A DNA stretch of 64,000 nt from Streptomyces sp. NRRL F-2580 (GCF_000720115.1 NZ_JOIR01000018.1:167345-231344), one strand, 5' to 3'. Shown: positions 53,905-63,722, numbered from the stretch's first letter. A program made the numbers and translations. The notes: a model not told the origin generated them from the letters alone.

Positions 53905-54054
53905 CGTGTGCTCTTTCGTATCTGGTTGACAGGTGAGGCCGGGCTACAGCACATCGGCGACCGGTTGTTTGTGGCGCTCTTCAGCAGCCTGGTGTTCGAC
54001 GCGGCAGCCTTGTCTTCGACGCGTCGCATCGGCTCGAGCCGGGTCGCGCGGGTG

Positions 54055-54399
54055 TTAGGCAGTGAGACCGAGAGCGAGGGTGACCGTGACAGGAGCCAGG
54101 TAGAGCAGGGGAAAGGCGACGGTCTTGTACGAGCGGGCTCGCAGCACGGTGATGACAGCGCCGAGGAAGTAGAGCACCAGACCGGTCCCGGCCAGCACCC
54201 CGACCACCGGGACGGCCAGCCCGATCATCAGGCCGGCTGCACCGGCGAGCTTGGCCAAGGCGAGCGGGGTCCACCAGGATGGCGGCACCTCGTACTGGAC
54301 GAGGGGTTCCACGACGAATTGGGCTCTGCGCATCAGCGACAAGCCGGAGAAGCCGACCCAAAGAGCGGTCAGGAGGGTAACGACGACGGTGATGGGCAT
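54055..54399 (-). CDS. DoxX-family membrane protein
   Basis: 114 aa with four membrane helices: MPITVVVTLLTALWVGFSGLSLM, LALAKLAGAAGLMIGLAVP. DoxX proteins take part in redox or quinone-linked functions in the membrane, mostly undefined. ATG 54399. Confidence 0.85.
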   Translation of the reverse strand: MPITVVVTLLTALWVGFSGLSLMRRAQFVVEPLVQYEVPPSWWTPLALAKLAGAAGLMIGLAVPVVGVLAGTGLVLYFLGAVITVLRARSYKTVAFPLLYLAPVTVTLALGLTA

Positions 54400-54501
54400 G
54401 CGGATACTCCAAAGTTCGCTGGGTGCGAGACGTGTGGTGGGTGTGAGGTTTCAGGCCGAGACCGGGGTGTTTCACCGGGCGAGTGCCATCTAGGCGGGCC
54501 G

Positions 54502-55040
54502 TCAGTACCGCATGTCCGCTGAGCCCATTCCGATCCGATGGTTGTGGACCCGGTCGAAGCGAGTCCACTGGTCCGGCGTGAGGAACGCCTCCAGGGGAGG
54601 ACAGCCTCCTCTTCGGGGCGGAGGTGCGGCGACGCCTTGGCCGTCCGCTGCCGCGGCGGCGCTCAGGCTGCGCCGGTTCTCGCTGCGGCAGGCCTTCACG
54701 ACCGCCGCCAGCAAGAGGGGGCCGGTACCCCCGGCGCCGGTATGCGGGGTCGACATGCAGCTCGACCTCGGATAGGTGCTGCTGGCCCGGGGACGTGAAT
54801 ACCCGTAGGGCGGCGACTCCGAAAGGGGCGCCGTCGGCCTCGAGAGCCCTCCAGGCCAGCCGGCGGCTGCCCAGAGCGGGCTGGGTGAGCTGGGCGGGGT
54901 CGGGGGACGGGTACGCCGGGCAGCTCGTGGGTCATGGAGGCCGCGACGACCTGGTGGCAGGAGCCGGCCTCGGCGGCCGAGACATGCTGGAGCGGAACGA
55001 AATGTGCGGCGGCAGACGCAGATGAAGACAAAGCGGAACT
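54502..55040 (-). pseudogene. GNAT acetyltransferase, two frameshifts
   Basis: Three frames in sequence: FVPLQHVSAAEAGSCHQVVAASMTHELPGVPVP (about 55000-54900), then LGSRRLAWRALEADGAPFGVAALRVFTSPGQQHLSEVELHVDPAYRRRG, then GPLLLAAVVKACRSENRRSLS. The VHVDPAYRRRG-GPLLL block is the acetyl-CoA-binding motif of GNAT enzymes. Each shift is a single event, so sequencing error is possible but two make decay likely. Confidence 0.65.
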
Positions 55041-55802
55041 TTCATAGTCGATTCGGTCGTATCTCCTCGGGGTGACGAGATCGTGCCTGTGTAGTGAAGC
55101 CAGGAGGGGCCGGCAGCTCGTCCACCGGTCAGAGCAGGCGGCGTTCGTGCTCGTGGGCAGCCGGGCGGTGCCTGCGCCGTCGGTTGGTCGACGCCAGCCG
55201 CCGGCCACGGAGGCCGTAGCGGTGCATTGCGGTGCACGTTCTCGAAGACGGGGCCGCTGAGCGGCCCCCTGCTGGATGCCAGTACCTGCTGGATCGGAAG
55301 GCAGCGCCGTTTCCTCTCTCGTGCTTAAAGTGGCCGGCCAGAGACGAAACCAGCCGCAGCGAGCACGCGGAGCAGGGGCGTGCCTGCCCTTCCCAACGGT
55401 GCCGTCACGTTGCTTCGACGGCTTGATTAGACATCGTGGGGCAGGGGGCGCAGTGTGCACATGGTGCGGAGCGCCTTCGCGTTTTGTGCAGCCTGCTTGA
55501 CCCCGGCCTATGGATCCGGCGGCGGTCCGTATCGGGTGCTTCCCGACCGGCAGACCCCATTGGTGCCGTGAGGTGCACCGCCGGCGGCTCCTCCAACGGC
55601 GTGCCGACCGACCCGATCCCACCGTCACCCCAATGCTCCCGGCTACCCCTCGGCCCACCGCGGTCACTGGCCCTCAACCCACCGGACGGGCGCCGCCATC
55701 AGGACACTCGAGAGCCCACTTGAGTTCCAAAGCGCCAGATTGGATCATGAGGTAATCAGATCAACTGCTTCTGTGGCATGACACGTACACGGTGGGGGAC
55801 TT
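55041..55802. other. Intergenic span without supported gene
   Basis: About 760 bp. Open frames here are short and Arg/Ser/Pro-rich with no ribosome sites. Nothing recognised. Confidence 0.6.
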
Positions 55803-56804
55803 GTGGGTGGGGCAAGGGCATCGGCTTCTGTCGTACCCCCAGCAGACAGATTCGAATGGTTCCTCGAAACCATTTCCAACGAGGTAATGCCCCTGTCGCT
55901 GAGCAGTGACCGACGGGGCGACTTCCACGCAGACATACAGGACATGCAGCTTGGCCCCGTCGCGTTGTCGGCGTTCGAATTCTCCCCCATGCGGGCATGG
56001 AGATCCGCGAGGCACATCCGACAGGGCGATCCCGAGGGCTACCAACTCGTACTCGTGACCCAGGGCAACTTCCGGGTCTCCCAGAGCGGCCGCGAAACAC
56101 TGGTGGCGGGCGACTTCGTACTGACCGACACCTCCAGCCCCATGCTGACCGCGTGCCTCTCCGCAGGCAACCCCATCCACGCCCTGACGCTACAGATACC
56201 GCGGACCACCCTGCCGCTGCCCCCTCGCAGACTCGAACCACTCCTAGTGCATCGACTCCCCGCCCAAAACGGAGCGACCGCCATTCTCGCGGCGTTCCTG
56301 CGCACCCTCCACGCCCAAGCAGCGCACTGCGGAACCGAGGCCTTGCTTTCCATGGGGTTCGCCACCGTCGACCTGGTCACCGCGTGCCTCGCACAGCACC
56401 TACATTCCCTGGACGAGGCGCCGGTCGAAGCACGATCCCAGCTGATGCTGCAGCGGATCCTGCATTTCATCGAACACAACCTCGGTGACCGCGACCTCTC
56501 ACCCCGCACGATCGCCGAACGACACAACATCTCTCTGCGCACGCTCTACACACTCTTCGACGGCGAGCCCGACAGCATCGCAAGAGTCATCCGACGCCGA
56601 CGCCTCGGTCGCTGCCACAACGACCTCGCCTGCCCCGACATGGACCACCGAACCGTTCAGATGATCGCAGCCCGCTGGGGCTTCACCAACCCCGCCAGCT
56701 TCAGCCGTAGCTTCCGCGACACCTACAAAACCACCCCCTCCGAACACCGTGCCCACGCACGACAGCACCGCGAAACAGACACGACCCAGCAAGCGAGGTA
56801 CTGA
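55803..56804 (+). CDS. AraC-family regulator
   Basis: 333 aa. The N-terminal two-thirds is an AraC_binding-like cupin domain (LVLVTQGNFRVSQSGRETLVAGDFVLTDTSSP); the C-terminus is an AraC helix-turn-helix pair (ISLRTLYTLFDGEPDSIARVIRRRRL...MIAARWGFTNPASFSRSFRDTYKTTPSEHR). GTG 55803. No adjacent target gene is evident. Confidence 0.9.
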   Translation: MGGARASASVVPPADRFEWFLETISNEVMPLSLSSDRRGDFHADIQDMQLGPVALSAFEFSPMRAWRSARHIRQGDPEGYQLVLVTQGNFRVSQSGRETLVAGDFVLTDTSSPMLTACLSAGNPIHALTLQIPRTTLPLPPRRLEPLLVHRLPAQNGATAILAAFLRTLHAQAAHCGTEALLSMGFATVDLVTACLAQHLHSLDEAPVEARSQLMLQRILHFIEHNLGDRDLSPRTIAERHNISLRTLYTLFDGEPDSIARVIRRRRLGRCHNDLACPDMDHRTVQMIAARWGFTNPASFSRSFRDTYKTTPSEHRAHARQHRETDTTQQARY

Positions 56805-57241
56805 CCTCAAGGGATGTCCGCGACTGGCGCACCTGCGGGGCCGTCGGCCGTGACTGAGGCTTGGCGGTGACCTACCGGCCGGGCAGGACTGTCTGCGCAC
56901 CATGGCTGGGGTGAAGGTTCCGAACGGTATTTGTCAGTACTGTGGTCGGGTGGCACTGGCGTGGTCCGCGGGGAGGTTACGGCCGTGTTTGATCTTCTGC
57001 GTCCGAAGACCCTGCTCTGTGCGGTTTGCCGGGCCCCCGCCTTCGACGGGACGGCGCGGACACTGGAAGCCGGGCAAGGGCGGTTGTCGGTGACCTGGCG
57101 CCGGGGCGCCTGTCCGCATCTCGCGGCAGACCGGATCCTCGCGGAGGGCGACAGCTGACTTCACGCGCGCGGGTGGCCACCCAGCAGACTCGGGCTAACG
57201 AGCTCGTGCATGGTTGGCGGTGCGACGCTGGATCTTGATCC

Positions 57242-58254
57242 CTGATCATGTTCATGTGGTGGGGACAGCGACTCGTGCAGCGATCATCAGCGGTCGGCGG
57301 ATCACAGGTCTGTCGGCCGATGTGATCGCCGAACTCGTCGCCGAGGTAGGTCCGTTATGGAATGAGCAGCACCAGGCGAGACTGGTGTCCAGGCCACGCA
57401 AGCGGGCCGTGGGCGCCGGCGCAAAGCACCAGCTGGTCTTTGTCGACAGGCTCCTGGCCACGCTCGTCCACCTTCGCCACGGTGCCACTCACGACGTGCT
57501 GGCCTGCTGGTTTGGTGTCGGACCGGTCCACAATCACCCGCGCTATCGGCGAGGTGCGGCGGCTGCTCGCAGCCCGCGGCTGCACCATCGCCACCGGCGT
57601 CCGGCTCCGCAGCCTCGCCGAAGTCATCGACCACCTCGGCGCCGGCGGACAGACCGGGATCATCGACGGCACCGAGATCCGGGTTCGCAGGCCCGCCGCC
57701 GGCCGCAAGGACCGAGAGAAGTTCATCTCCGGCAAGAACAAGCAGAACGCCGTCAAGGCCATGGTCCTCGCCGATGCCGGCGGCAAGCTCCTGTTCTGCA
57801 GTCCCGCCCAGCCGGCAAGCTGTGCCGACATCACCCACGCCCGGCAGTTAGGCCTGGTCAAGCACCTGATTGGCGGCCCGGCCGTGGAGATCCCCCGTGG
57901 CCGCCGCGCTCGACGGGCCACTGCCCGCTGACGCCCCGGCCATCGCGCACGGATTCTCCGACGTGTGGCAAGTCTGGCGCGAAGGCCGCCGTGGGCAGGG
58001 CCCTCACGATGGCCGACGGCGGCTATCCGGGCACCGGCCTCCTCATGCCCCACCGCCGCACCCCGGGCGAAGAGTTGCCGGGCTGGAAGCGCGAGCACAA
58101 TCGCTCGCACAAACAGGTCCGGGCCCGCGTCGAGCACGTCTTCGCCCGCATGAAGACCTGGAAGATCCTCCGCGACTGCCGTCTCAAGGGCGACGGGGTC
58201 CGACACGCCATGCTCGGCATCGCCCGACTGCACACCCTCGCTCTCACGGGATAG
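57242..58254 (+). pseudogene. IS5-family transposase, frameshifted
   Basis: Pieces in three frames: VGTATRAAIISGRRITGLS...LLATLVHLRHGATHDVLACWFGV (about 57256-57520), then TITRAIGEVRRLLAARGCT...IIDGTEIRVRRPAAGRKDREKFISGKNKQNAVKAMVLAD...LVKHL (about 57525-57870), then LTMADGGYPGTGLLMPHRR...VRARVEHVFARMKTWKILRDCRLKG to a stop at 58254. DDE residues survive in the fragments (DGTEI, MADGGY, VEHVF), but the reading frame is broken at two or three points. IS5-group relic. Confidence 0.85.
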
Positions 58255-58322
58255 CTTCTGCCGCATACGAGACCCGAGAGGTCCCCGGGAGACGGCTCCC
58301 CCCTCGCAGTCTCGGAGGAGAA

Positions 58323-58754
58323 TCAGGCGAGGCAGAACTCGTTGCCCTCGATGTCCTGCATCGTGATGCACGACTCGTTGACGCCATCGGCGCGCTGCGT
58401 CAGCACGTGTTTCGCGCCGAGCGCCATCAGCCGTGCGCATTCGGCCTCGAGTGTGGCCAGGCGCTCGTCACCCACGAGCCCTGTGCCGACCCGCACATCA
58501 AGATGCACCCGGTTCTTGACGACCTTGCCTTCGGGAACTCGCTGGAAGAGCACACGCGGGCCCAAACCCGAGGGATCAGCGCACGCGAAGTAGACCTCGT
58601 CCTCAGGCGGCAGCGAGTGGTGGTACTCCTCCCACGTGGCAAAGCCCTCCGGGACTGTCGGTACGACGTACCCCAGCGCCTCGCACCAGAAGGCGGCGAG
58701 GCGCGCAGGTTCCGCGCAGTCGAAGGTCACTTGGAACTGCTTGATCGTTGACAT
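58323..58754 (-). CDS. VOC-family protein
   Basis: 143 aa, glyoxalase-like: MSTIKQFQVTFDCAEPARLAAFWCEALGYVVP at the start and CITMQDIEGNEFCLA at the end. ATG 58754. Intact gene between two transposase relics; function unknown. Confidence 0.88.
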   Translation of the reverse strand: MSTIKQFQVTFDCAEPARLAAFWCEALGYVVPTVPEGFATWEEYHHSLPPEDEVYFACADPSGLGPRVLFQRVPEGKVVKNRVHLDVRVGTGLVGDERLATLEAECARLMALGAKHVLTQRADGVNESCITMQDIEGNEFCLA

Positions 58755-58966
58755 CGGCGCACGATAACAGGGGCCCTGCTCATCTCCCCGGGCGGGTGGA
58801 TCCACACGTTGCCGGGAGGACGGCCCCTGCCATCCGCTGCTGTGTCGTGCGGGCACAGGGGTGAACCGAGGTCGGCGCCTCTTCCAAAGGGTGGGACCCA
58901 GGATCCGATCTCAGCCGACCACTCTCGTGCCAAAGATCAGTTACGGGACAGCCCTTAGACGTCATC

Positions 58967-59086
58967 TCATTTGGTGAGTCTGCGGTAGCAGATGAGGGTG
59001 CAGGCGATGCTGGTGAAGGCGAGGAAGTGCTCGGCTTTGCGCTCGTAGCGGCGGCGCAGTCGGCGGCACCCGGCGAGCCAGGACAT
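58967..59086 (-). pseudogene. IS5-type transposase C-terminal fragment
   Basis: 39 residues, LRRRYERKAEHFLAFTSIACTLICYRRLTK, followed by TGA: the standard end of an IS5-group transposase. The active-site domains are missing. Confidence 0.75.
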
Positions 59087-59128
59087 TGTGCCGGGGAGGG
59101 GTCCTCTCACGAACCAAAGGCGGAGCAT

Positions 59129-59362
59129 CTAGTGGTGAGGGTGGTGAGGCGGCTTGTCAGGATCAGTGTCAGGAAAGCGTTGCTGTGGCGTGGCGTGATG
59201 TGGTGGAGTGAACTGCGCGTTGTGTTCCCTGGCAGCCCTGCTGGCGCCCGATTTGCGAACAAACTCGCCACTGATGACGGTGTTGTCTTCCTCGCAAAAG
59301 GCTTCCCATACGAGTTCATGGTGGGTTTCTGCTGGGTGTTGCTGCTCGCTAGGTTTCGTCAT
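59129..59362 (-). CDS. Small hypothetical protein inside IS remnant
   Basis: 77 aa (HELVWEAFCEEDNTVISGEFVRKSGASRAAREHNAQF). Lower GC than most of the window and reasonable amino-acid mix, His-rich at the end (HHPHH). ATG 59362 has a weak GGGG site. It may be passenger DNA within the element. Low certainty; opposite-strand frames overlap it. Confidence 0.35.
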   Translation of the reverse strand: MTKPSEQQHPAETHHELVWEAFCEEDNTVISGEFVRKSGASRAAREHNAQFTPPHHATPQQRFPDTDPDKPPHHPHH

Positions 59363-59698
59363 CGAGGATCAGCCCCTGCCGATATGCATGGTCGAGATGT
59401 ACTGAAGTAGCCCCAGTGCTTATCGCCCCTTGCTTTAGCTTCAGTGTGCGAGCGTCGGGGTTGACTCGCCACTGGCCGGGACGGCTCATCGAGGCCGAAG
59501 GCGATACGTCGGCCCCGTGCCTGTCCGAGAGCGACCGTGCCGACGCCCCCCCCGAGATCTCCACGCCGGCAGGTTACCGGAGAGGCCAAATGAGATGACG
59601 TCTGAGCCACCAAAACGAGGCGACCGTGAATACAAGGGCACAGGCCGCGACGAAAGCGGCGGCTGGCAGGGACGACTGCTGCTCCGTGACGACCGTCA

Positions 59699-59875
59699 GT
59701 GAAAACATGGCACGAGTCTGATTTCGACCTTTTCCACGACTTCGCCTCCCAGTCCAACTGCGGAGTCACCGTCGGCTCCGTCATCTATTCGGGAACCTGC
59801 AACGGATACCTCCACTGCCAGTCCTATCAGCGAGCTGTCAGTTCCTTCCGGACATGCGCCATGGAGGGTCACTGA
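59699..59875 (+). CDS. Cys-rich small protein or gene fragment
   Basis: 58 aa (DFDLFHDFASQSNCGVTVGSVIYSGTCNGYLHCQSYQRAVSSF). Four cysteines, and a base composition clearly richer in A and T than neighbours. Could be the 3' end of a secreted or toxin-like protein whose front was lost, since the GTG at 59699 is arbitrary. Not recognised. Confidence 0.35.
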   Translation: MKTWHESDFDLFHDFASQSNCGVTVGSVIYSGTCNGYLHCQSYQRAVSSFRTCAMEGH

Positions 59876-59909
59876 TTGTCGACTCAATCGAGATTACGGT
59901 TACCCGCAG

Positions 59910-60134
59910 GTGACTGCTACGGTATATGTCAAGAACAAAGATGCGCTAAATGAACACACCTATACGCAAATTGTGGCATTCGGGGATTCCGATAACAGGA
60001 TCGCGACTGACTATGTATACGTCAGCTATGTAAAGCCACTGGAGACTGGAAAGAATCAAATTATCGATGATAATCCGTCTTGTCGTGTCGCAGAGATTGA
60101 CACTCTGGACGATGCCTCTGACCAGGCCAGATAG
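59910..60134 (+). CDS. AT-rich hypothetical protein
   Basis: 74 aa (MTATVYVKNKDALNEHTYTQIVAFGDSDNRIATDYVYVSYVKPLE...). Well-balanced composition, many Tyr, Asn and Asp, unlike the GC-rich genes around; codon third positions are often A or T. No known family. Together with 59699-59875 and 60153-60413 it forms a foreign island of about 0.7 kb. Confidence 0.45.
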   Translation: MTATVYVKNKDALNEHTYTQIVAFGDSDNRIATDYVYVSYVKPLETGKNQIIDDNPSCRVAEIDTLDDASDQAR

Positions 60135-60152
60135 CGAACCGCTGCTGGAGTG

Positions 60153-60413
60153 CTAGTGGCCACTGCAATGGAAGAGAACGTCTTGCAACTCAACCTCCAG
60201 TTGGGCTTCGTCGAACTCTATTTCAGTTTTGAACTCTTCAATCGCCTTCTTCAGTTGTTGAGTCGTTATCGGATCCGTTTCATGCGTGAGCTTGAGCTCG
60301 AGCTCGGAGAGCTTTGTTCTCTTGTCTTTTAGTGCCTTTTTACTCAGCTCAGCTTCGTGGCGCATCTTGGCGCAGATGTCAGTGTTGGAGCCAGCGTGAG
60401 GTGTCGTCGCCAT
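60153..60413 (-). CDS. Coiled-coil small protein
   Basis: 86 aa from ATG 60413. Most of it is a single charged helix (MRHEAELSKKALKDKRTKLSELELKLTHETD...KAIEEFKTEIEFDEAQLEVELQD) with heptad-like spacing. AT-richer than neighbours. Convergent with the ORF at 59910. Not recognised; could be a partner protein in a small gene pair. Confidence 0.55.
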   Translation of the reverse strand: MATTPHAGSNTDICAKMRHEAELSKKALKDKRTKLSELELKLTHETDPITTQQLKKAIEEFKTEIEFDEAQLEVELQDVLFHCSGH

Positions 60414-60479
60414 GTCAGCATCTCTCCCGCATAGGGCGGATGGTAGGCAGTTCCGGTCCGCTACTTCTACCGTCGCACT

Positions 60480-60945
60480 GCCGTGCAGTCCACGCATCTG
60501 GGGGAGTTGGGATGAAGCTCCACCGGCCGAACACGCCGTACAACGATGGGGCGCCTGGGTGAAAAGTGAGCCAGAACCGCGAAATCCGACCGACCGCGGA
60601 AAGCCCGGATCGAAAATCCACTTGCTCACCGACCGGAACGGACTGCCGCTCTTGCTCGGCATCTCGGGCGCGAACATGCGTGACAGCCTCGGTTTGGAAC
60701 CGCTCGTGCGGGGCATCCCGGCGATCAGGTCCCGGCGAGGACCTCGCCGACGGCGTCCCGACAAGCTTCACGCCGACAAAGGCTACGACTACGACCATCT
60801 GGGCTGCTGGCTCCGCAAATGCGGCATCCGCCACCGATCGCCCGCCGCGGCATCGAGTCCTCCGGGCGGCTCGGCCGTCACCGCTGGGTCGTCGAACGGA
60901 CCGTGAGCAGGATCGGTGACAGCATTCTTACCGGCACCCCTAGCT
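60480..60945 (+). pseudogene. IS5-family transposase fragment
   Basis: DRGKPGSKIHLLTDRNGLPLLLGISGANMRDSLGLEPLVRGIPAIRSRRGPRRRRPDKLHADKGYDYDHLGCWLRKCGIRH reads in one frame, then IARRGIESSGRLGRHRWVVERTVSR in the next. The C-terminal 50 residues and the N-terminus are missing. It begins inside sequence AAGTGAGCCAGAACC that recurs at 62646. Confidence 0.8.
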
Positions 60946-61550
60946 AGGCGGTGTCTTCAAAGGGGCTTTTAGGGTCCGCTGTATGGCGAGCACCGGCTCC
61001 TGTGAAAACATCGGAATCCGTGCTTGGTGAGCAATGACTGCGTGGTCGGGCGTGAGCAAAGCTGCCCCATGGCTGTGATCATTAGTCACCGTCGGTAGTG
61101 GTCGAATCTTGTAGCTCCCACCGCCCCCGGGTCCGTCCGCTTACGCCATCGCTGTGACCGCAGCCGGAGCGCGGTTCTTCACGGTGGCTGGTTCGGGTCG
61201 CGTGCCGTGGGGCTGGCGGCAGGCCGGCTCACGGCCAAGTTGATTGCTCCCGCTGGCCTTTGTGGAGCCGAGCTTCTGCAGCTGCTCCTCGGGGAACCCG
61301 GACTGCTGCCGCTCAGCTTGCGCGGGGCCCCGAGCGGGTGCTGCTCAAGGTTCCGGATGCTCGGCGAAGAACGTTTTCTTATAGGAGAAGCTGTCCGTGT
61401 ATCCCACGCTGGCACCGCGGCGCGTGGGTACCTCCGTCCCGAGCACCGACTCCTTCTTGGCTGCTGCGATCTTGGCTGCCTCCTCGCACGGAATCACATG
61501 TTTTGTCATCTCGCCGGGGCAATGTCAGAGCCGTGTTGGAGGATCACGCC
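60946..61550. other. Gap without supported gene
   Basis: About 600 bp after the IS5 relic. Short open frames only; no family recognised. A GGTGTCTTCAAAGG motif at about 60952 could be the end of an IS. Confidence 0.55.
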
Positions 61551-61880
61551 ATGCTGATTGCGACTGATGAGGCGGGCCGCGTGGTGAAGAAGCCCTCGAA
61601 GCCAGCGATAGGCAGGATGCTGGCCAACCTCCAGCGTGGTAACGCGCATCTGATTCTGGAGCGCGAGGAGGAGGGCACGGAAGGCAACTGGTATGTCCAG
61701 GTGTTGCTGCGTGACGACAACACGTACCAACTCGAATTCCGGGACGGCGTGGCAGCCGAGCACTATCAGACGCGGACCGTGTCCCAGGAGAAGGTCCTGA
61801 CCGCGATGCTCGGCTGGGCGGCCGGCATGGCCGACTGGAAGGTCGACTTCAATTTCGTGGACGGTCGCGTGCTTGGCGCG
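61551..61880 (+). CDS. Hypothetical protein, 3' end replaced by IS
   Basis: From ATG 61551 after GGAGGATCACGCC. Residues 1-105 (MLIATDEAGRVVKKPSKPAIGRM...DDNTYQLEFRDGVAAEHYQTRTVSQEKVLTAMLGWAAGMADWKVDFNF) look like a known type of small Streptomyces hypothetical. The frame then runs on to 62288 through ISL3-relic DNA in antisense, so the natural C-terminus is lost or displaced. Function unknown. Confidence 0.6.
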
Positions 61881-62541
61881 GCTGCGGTCTGCGAAGCGGT
61901 GGCCGGTGGGTCAAGGCGAGCCGGTCGGGTCTTGGACCTTATCGGGTCGGGGGCTGGCTGGGCAGGATTGGGTGCCAGAACCCGCAGGCGGCCCCGGTCG
62001 TCGGAGACGCATCGCTCGGCGGCCTCGCTCAGGTTGTGCCAGAGATGCCACCTGTCCGCCACCTGCACCGCCTGGGGTGCCCCGACGGTGGCGCCTTCGG
62101 CGAAGAACGGTGCGCGATCGCGGCAGACCACCTCGATCGCTGGCCGTTTCGCGAGCCAGGCGGCCAGGCTGGACGCCTCCCGGTCGGGCAGCAGGTCCAC
62201 CGGCCGCCGGCTTTCGACATCGACCAGGATTAACGACGGGTCAACCCTGACAGCTGTTCCGCGAAGGTCCGCCGTCCGCACGAGATGACCGGGCAGAGGA
62301 ACGTGCGGACGCGTAATCAGAGTGCGACCCGCCTGCCTCCGCTGGGCACATCGGCGGGAAACCGCAGGTAGGAGCTGTGACTCCGCCGTGACGAAACCCC
62401 ACAGTCGGGACAGACGACCCCGATCACCGTGCTTCGGGCCTCTATGTGTACCGCCTCGTCGTTCACATCGACCGACAGCACCGCGCCATCGGCGATCGAC
62501 GGGAACAGCAACTCCTCCAGCCGGAGCACCACTTCTTCCAC
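61880..62541 (-). pseudogene. ISL3-family transposase relic
   Basis: N-terminal part VEEVVLRLEELLFPSIADGAVLSVDVNDEAVHIEARSTVIGVVCPDCGVSSRRSHSSYLRFP is the ISL3 zinc-finger start; after a frameshift and an internal gap it continues SLILVDVESRRPVDLLPDREASSLAAWLAKRPAIEVVCRDRAPFFAEGATVGAPQAVQVADRWHLWHNLSEAAERCV. The C-terminal half is missing. Confidence 0.85.
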
Positions 62542-62740
62542 GAGCCGCACTGTCCGCCACACCGCACCCGGTACGGGCCAATTCCGGGCAACTTCCCCAA
62601 GCCGACTCGCCCGAGCCCCGTCACTCAGCGTGCATGCTCCACGGAAAGTGAGCCAGAACCACAACCCGTGAACAAAGCCAACACCACACGACCCCAGGCC
62701 CTGCCCATCGGCGGGGCCTGCCCTCGTTCAAGGGAGCCCG

Positions 62741-62817
62741 ATGCCCACCGACTGCGTGTTCTGCGACATCGCCACCGGCCGCGCCGCGGCCACCGTCGTC
62801 CGGCGCTGGCCCCAGGT
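62741..62817 (+). pseudogene. HIT-family 5' fragment
   Basis: MPTDCVFCDIATGRAAATVVRRWPQ is the typical start of a HIT (histidine triad) hydrolase; the sequence then leaves the family. The rest, including the HxHxH motif, is absent, cut just outside the ISL3 end. Confidence 0.65.
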
Positions 62818-62956
62818 TTCCCTATCAAGTCCTGCGTGTTGATTCTTTCGATGAATCTGAGCTCGGATGTGCTGTCCTCCTTGGAGAAATGAGTCCTGCT
62901 TTGATGTGCTGGCCCGGCGATCCGCTGCGCGGGAGATGTCTGGCAGGATCGAGGCC

Positions 62957-63574
62957 ATGAGTGATTCGCCCTTTGACGCCGTGCTCTGTGACTTGGACGG
63001 TGTGGTGCGCTTGTGGGATCCGGATGGCATGACCGCGCTCGATCGCGAGGCTGGACTGGCCGAGGGCACCCTTGCGGCTGCGGCTTTCCATCCTGCGCTT
63101 CTGGATGCGGCTGTCAGCGGTCGGATCAGCGACGAGCAGTGGCGTCAGCGAGTTGCGGAAGACCTCGCCGGGAGCTGTGGATCAGCGGCCCTTGCTCAGG
63201 ACCTCGTGGGAGGCTGGGAGGCGTTGACCGGCCGCGTCGACACTGACGTCCTGGAACTGTTGACGTCCGTCCGTAGCCGGATACCTGTGGTCCTGGTCTC
63301 CAACGCCACCACACGGCTGGAGGCGGATCTCGCCGCGCTGGGCCTGGCCGACGCATTCGACGCAGTGATCAACACTGCTCGTATCGGAGTCGCCAAGCCC
63401 AATCACCAAGTTTTCGAGGCCGCAGCTCAGACCGTGGGCGCGGAACTGCGCCGATGTCTGTTCGTTGACGACACTCCCGGTCATGTGGCGGCGGCGAAGA
63501 GCGCCGGACTGACCGGTCACCATTACCGAGGTGTCGAGGGATTGCGTAGTGCCCTCGTGTCGCTGGGGGTATGA
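62957..63574 (+). CDS. HAD-family hydrolase
   Basis: 205 aa. HAD motifs: LCDLDGVV (nucleophile Asp), VLVSNAT, KPNHQVFEAA (Lys) and FVDDTPGHV. Cytosolic phosphatase or dehalogenase-like; substrate unknown. ATG 62957 with GAGG is chosen. Intact gene at the edge of the decay zone. Confidence 0.88.
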   Translation: MSDSPFDAVLCDLDGVVRLWDPDGMTALDREAGLAEGTLAAAAFHPALLDAAVSGRISDEQWRQRVAEDLAGSCGSAALAQDLVGGWEALTGRVDTDVLELLTSVRSRIPVVLVSNATTRLEADLAALGLADAFDAVINTARIGVAKPNHQVFEAAAQTVGAELRRCLFVDDTPGHVAAAKSAGLTGHHYRGVEGLRSALVSLGV

Positions 63575-63608
63575 GCAGACTGTGGGTCGTGAGGGCTGAC
63601 TCGTGAAG

Positions 63609-63722
63609 TCAGCCACTTGGGCGGGGTTGGGTCGGAAGGACCCGCACTCGTGCGTCGGGCGCCGTGAGCTCGGTCCGCAACTGGCGGTTCTCCACGGTGA
63701 GCTGGTGGACGACCGGGCGACA
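63609..63722 (-). pseudogene. DUF6262-like C-terminal fragment
   Basis: HQLTVENRQLRTELTAPDARVRVLPTQPRPSG resembles the coiled-coil end of DUF6262 proteins that accompany site-specific recombinases. No start or N-terminus is visible. The rest of the window to 64000 has no supported gene. Confidence 0.35.

Larger units (their letters stand above)
58957..59603. mobile_element. Internally rearranged IS remnant with 18-bp inverted repeats
   Basis: AGACGTCATCTCATTTGG (58957-58974) has its exact reverse complement at 59586-59603. The left repeat overlaps the stop of a transposase 3' fragment on the minus strand (58967-59086). The remaining 500 bp between repeats does not encode the transposase. Probably an IS whose centre was lost and replaced. 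Confidence 0.6.

Noticed and set aside
56902..57158. Small zinc-finger protein (CQYCGR... or LLCAVCRAPAFDG...)
   Set aside because: Cysteine pairs fall in different frames, no ribosome site, and the sequence abuts an IS5 relic; support is too weak.
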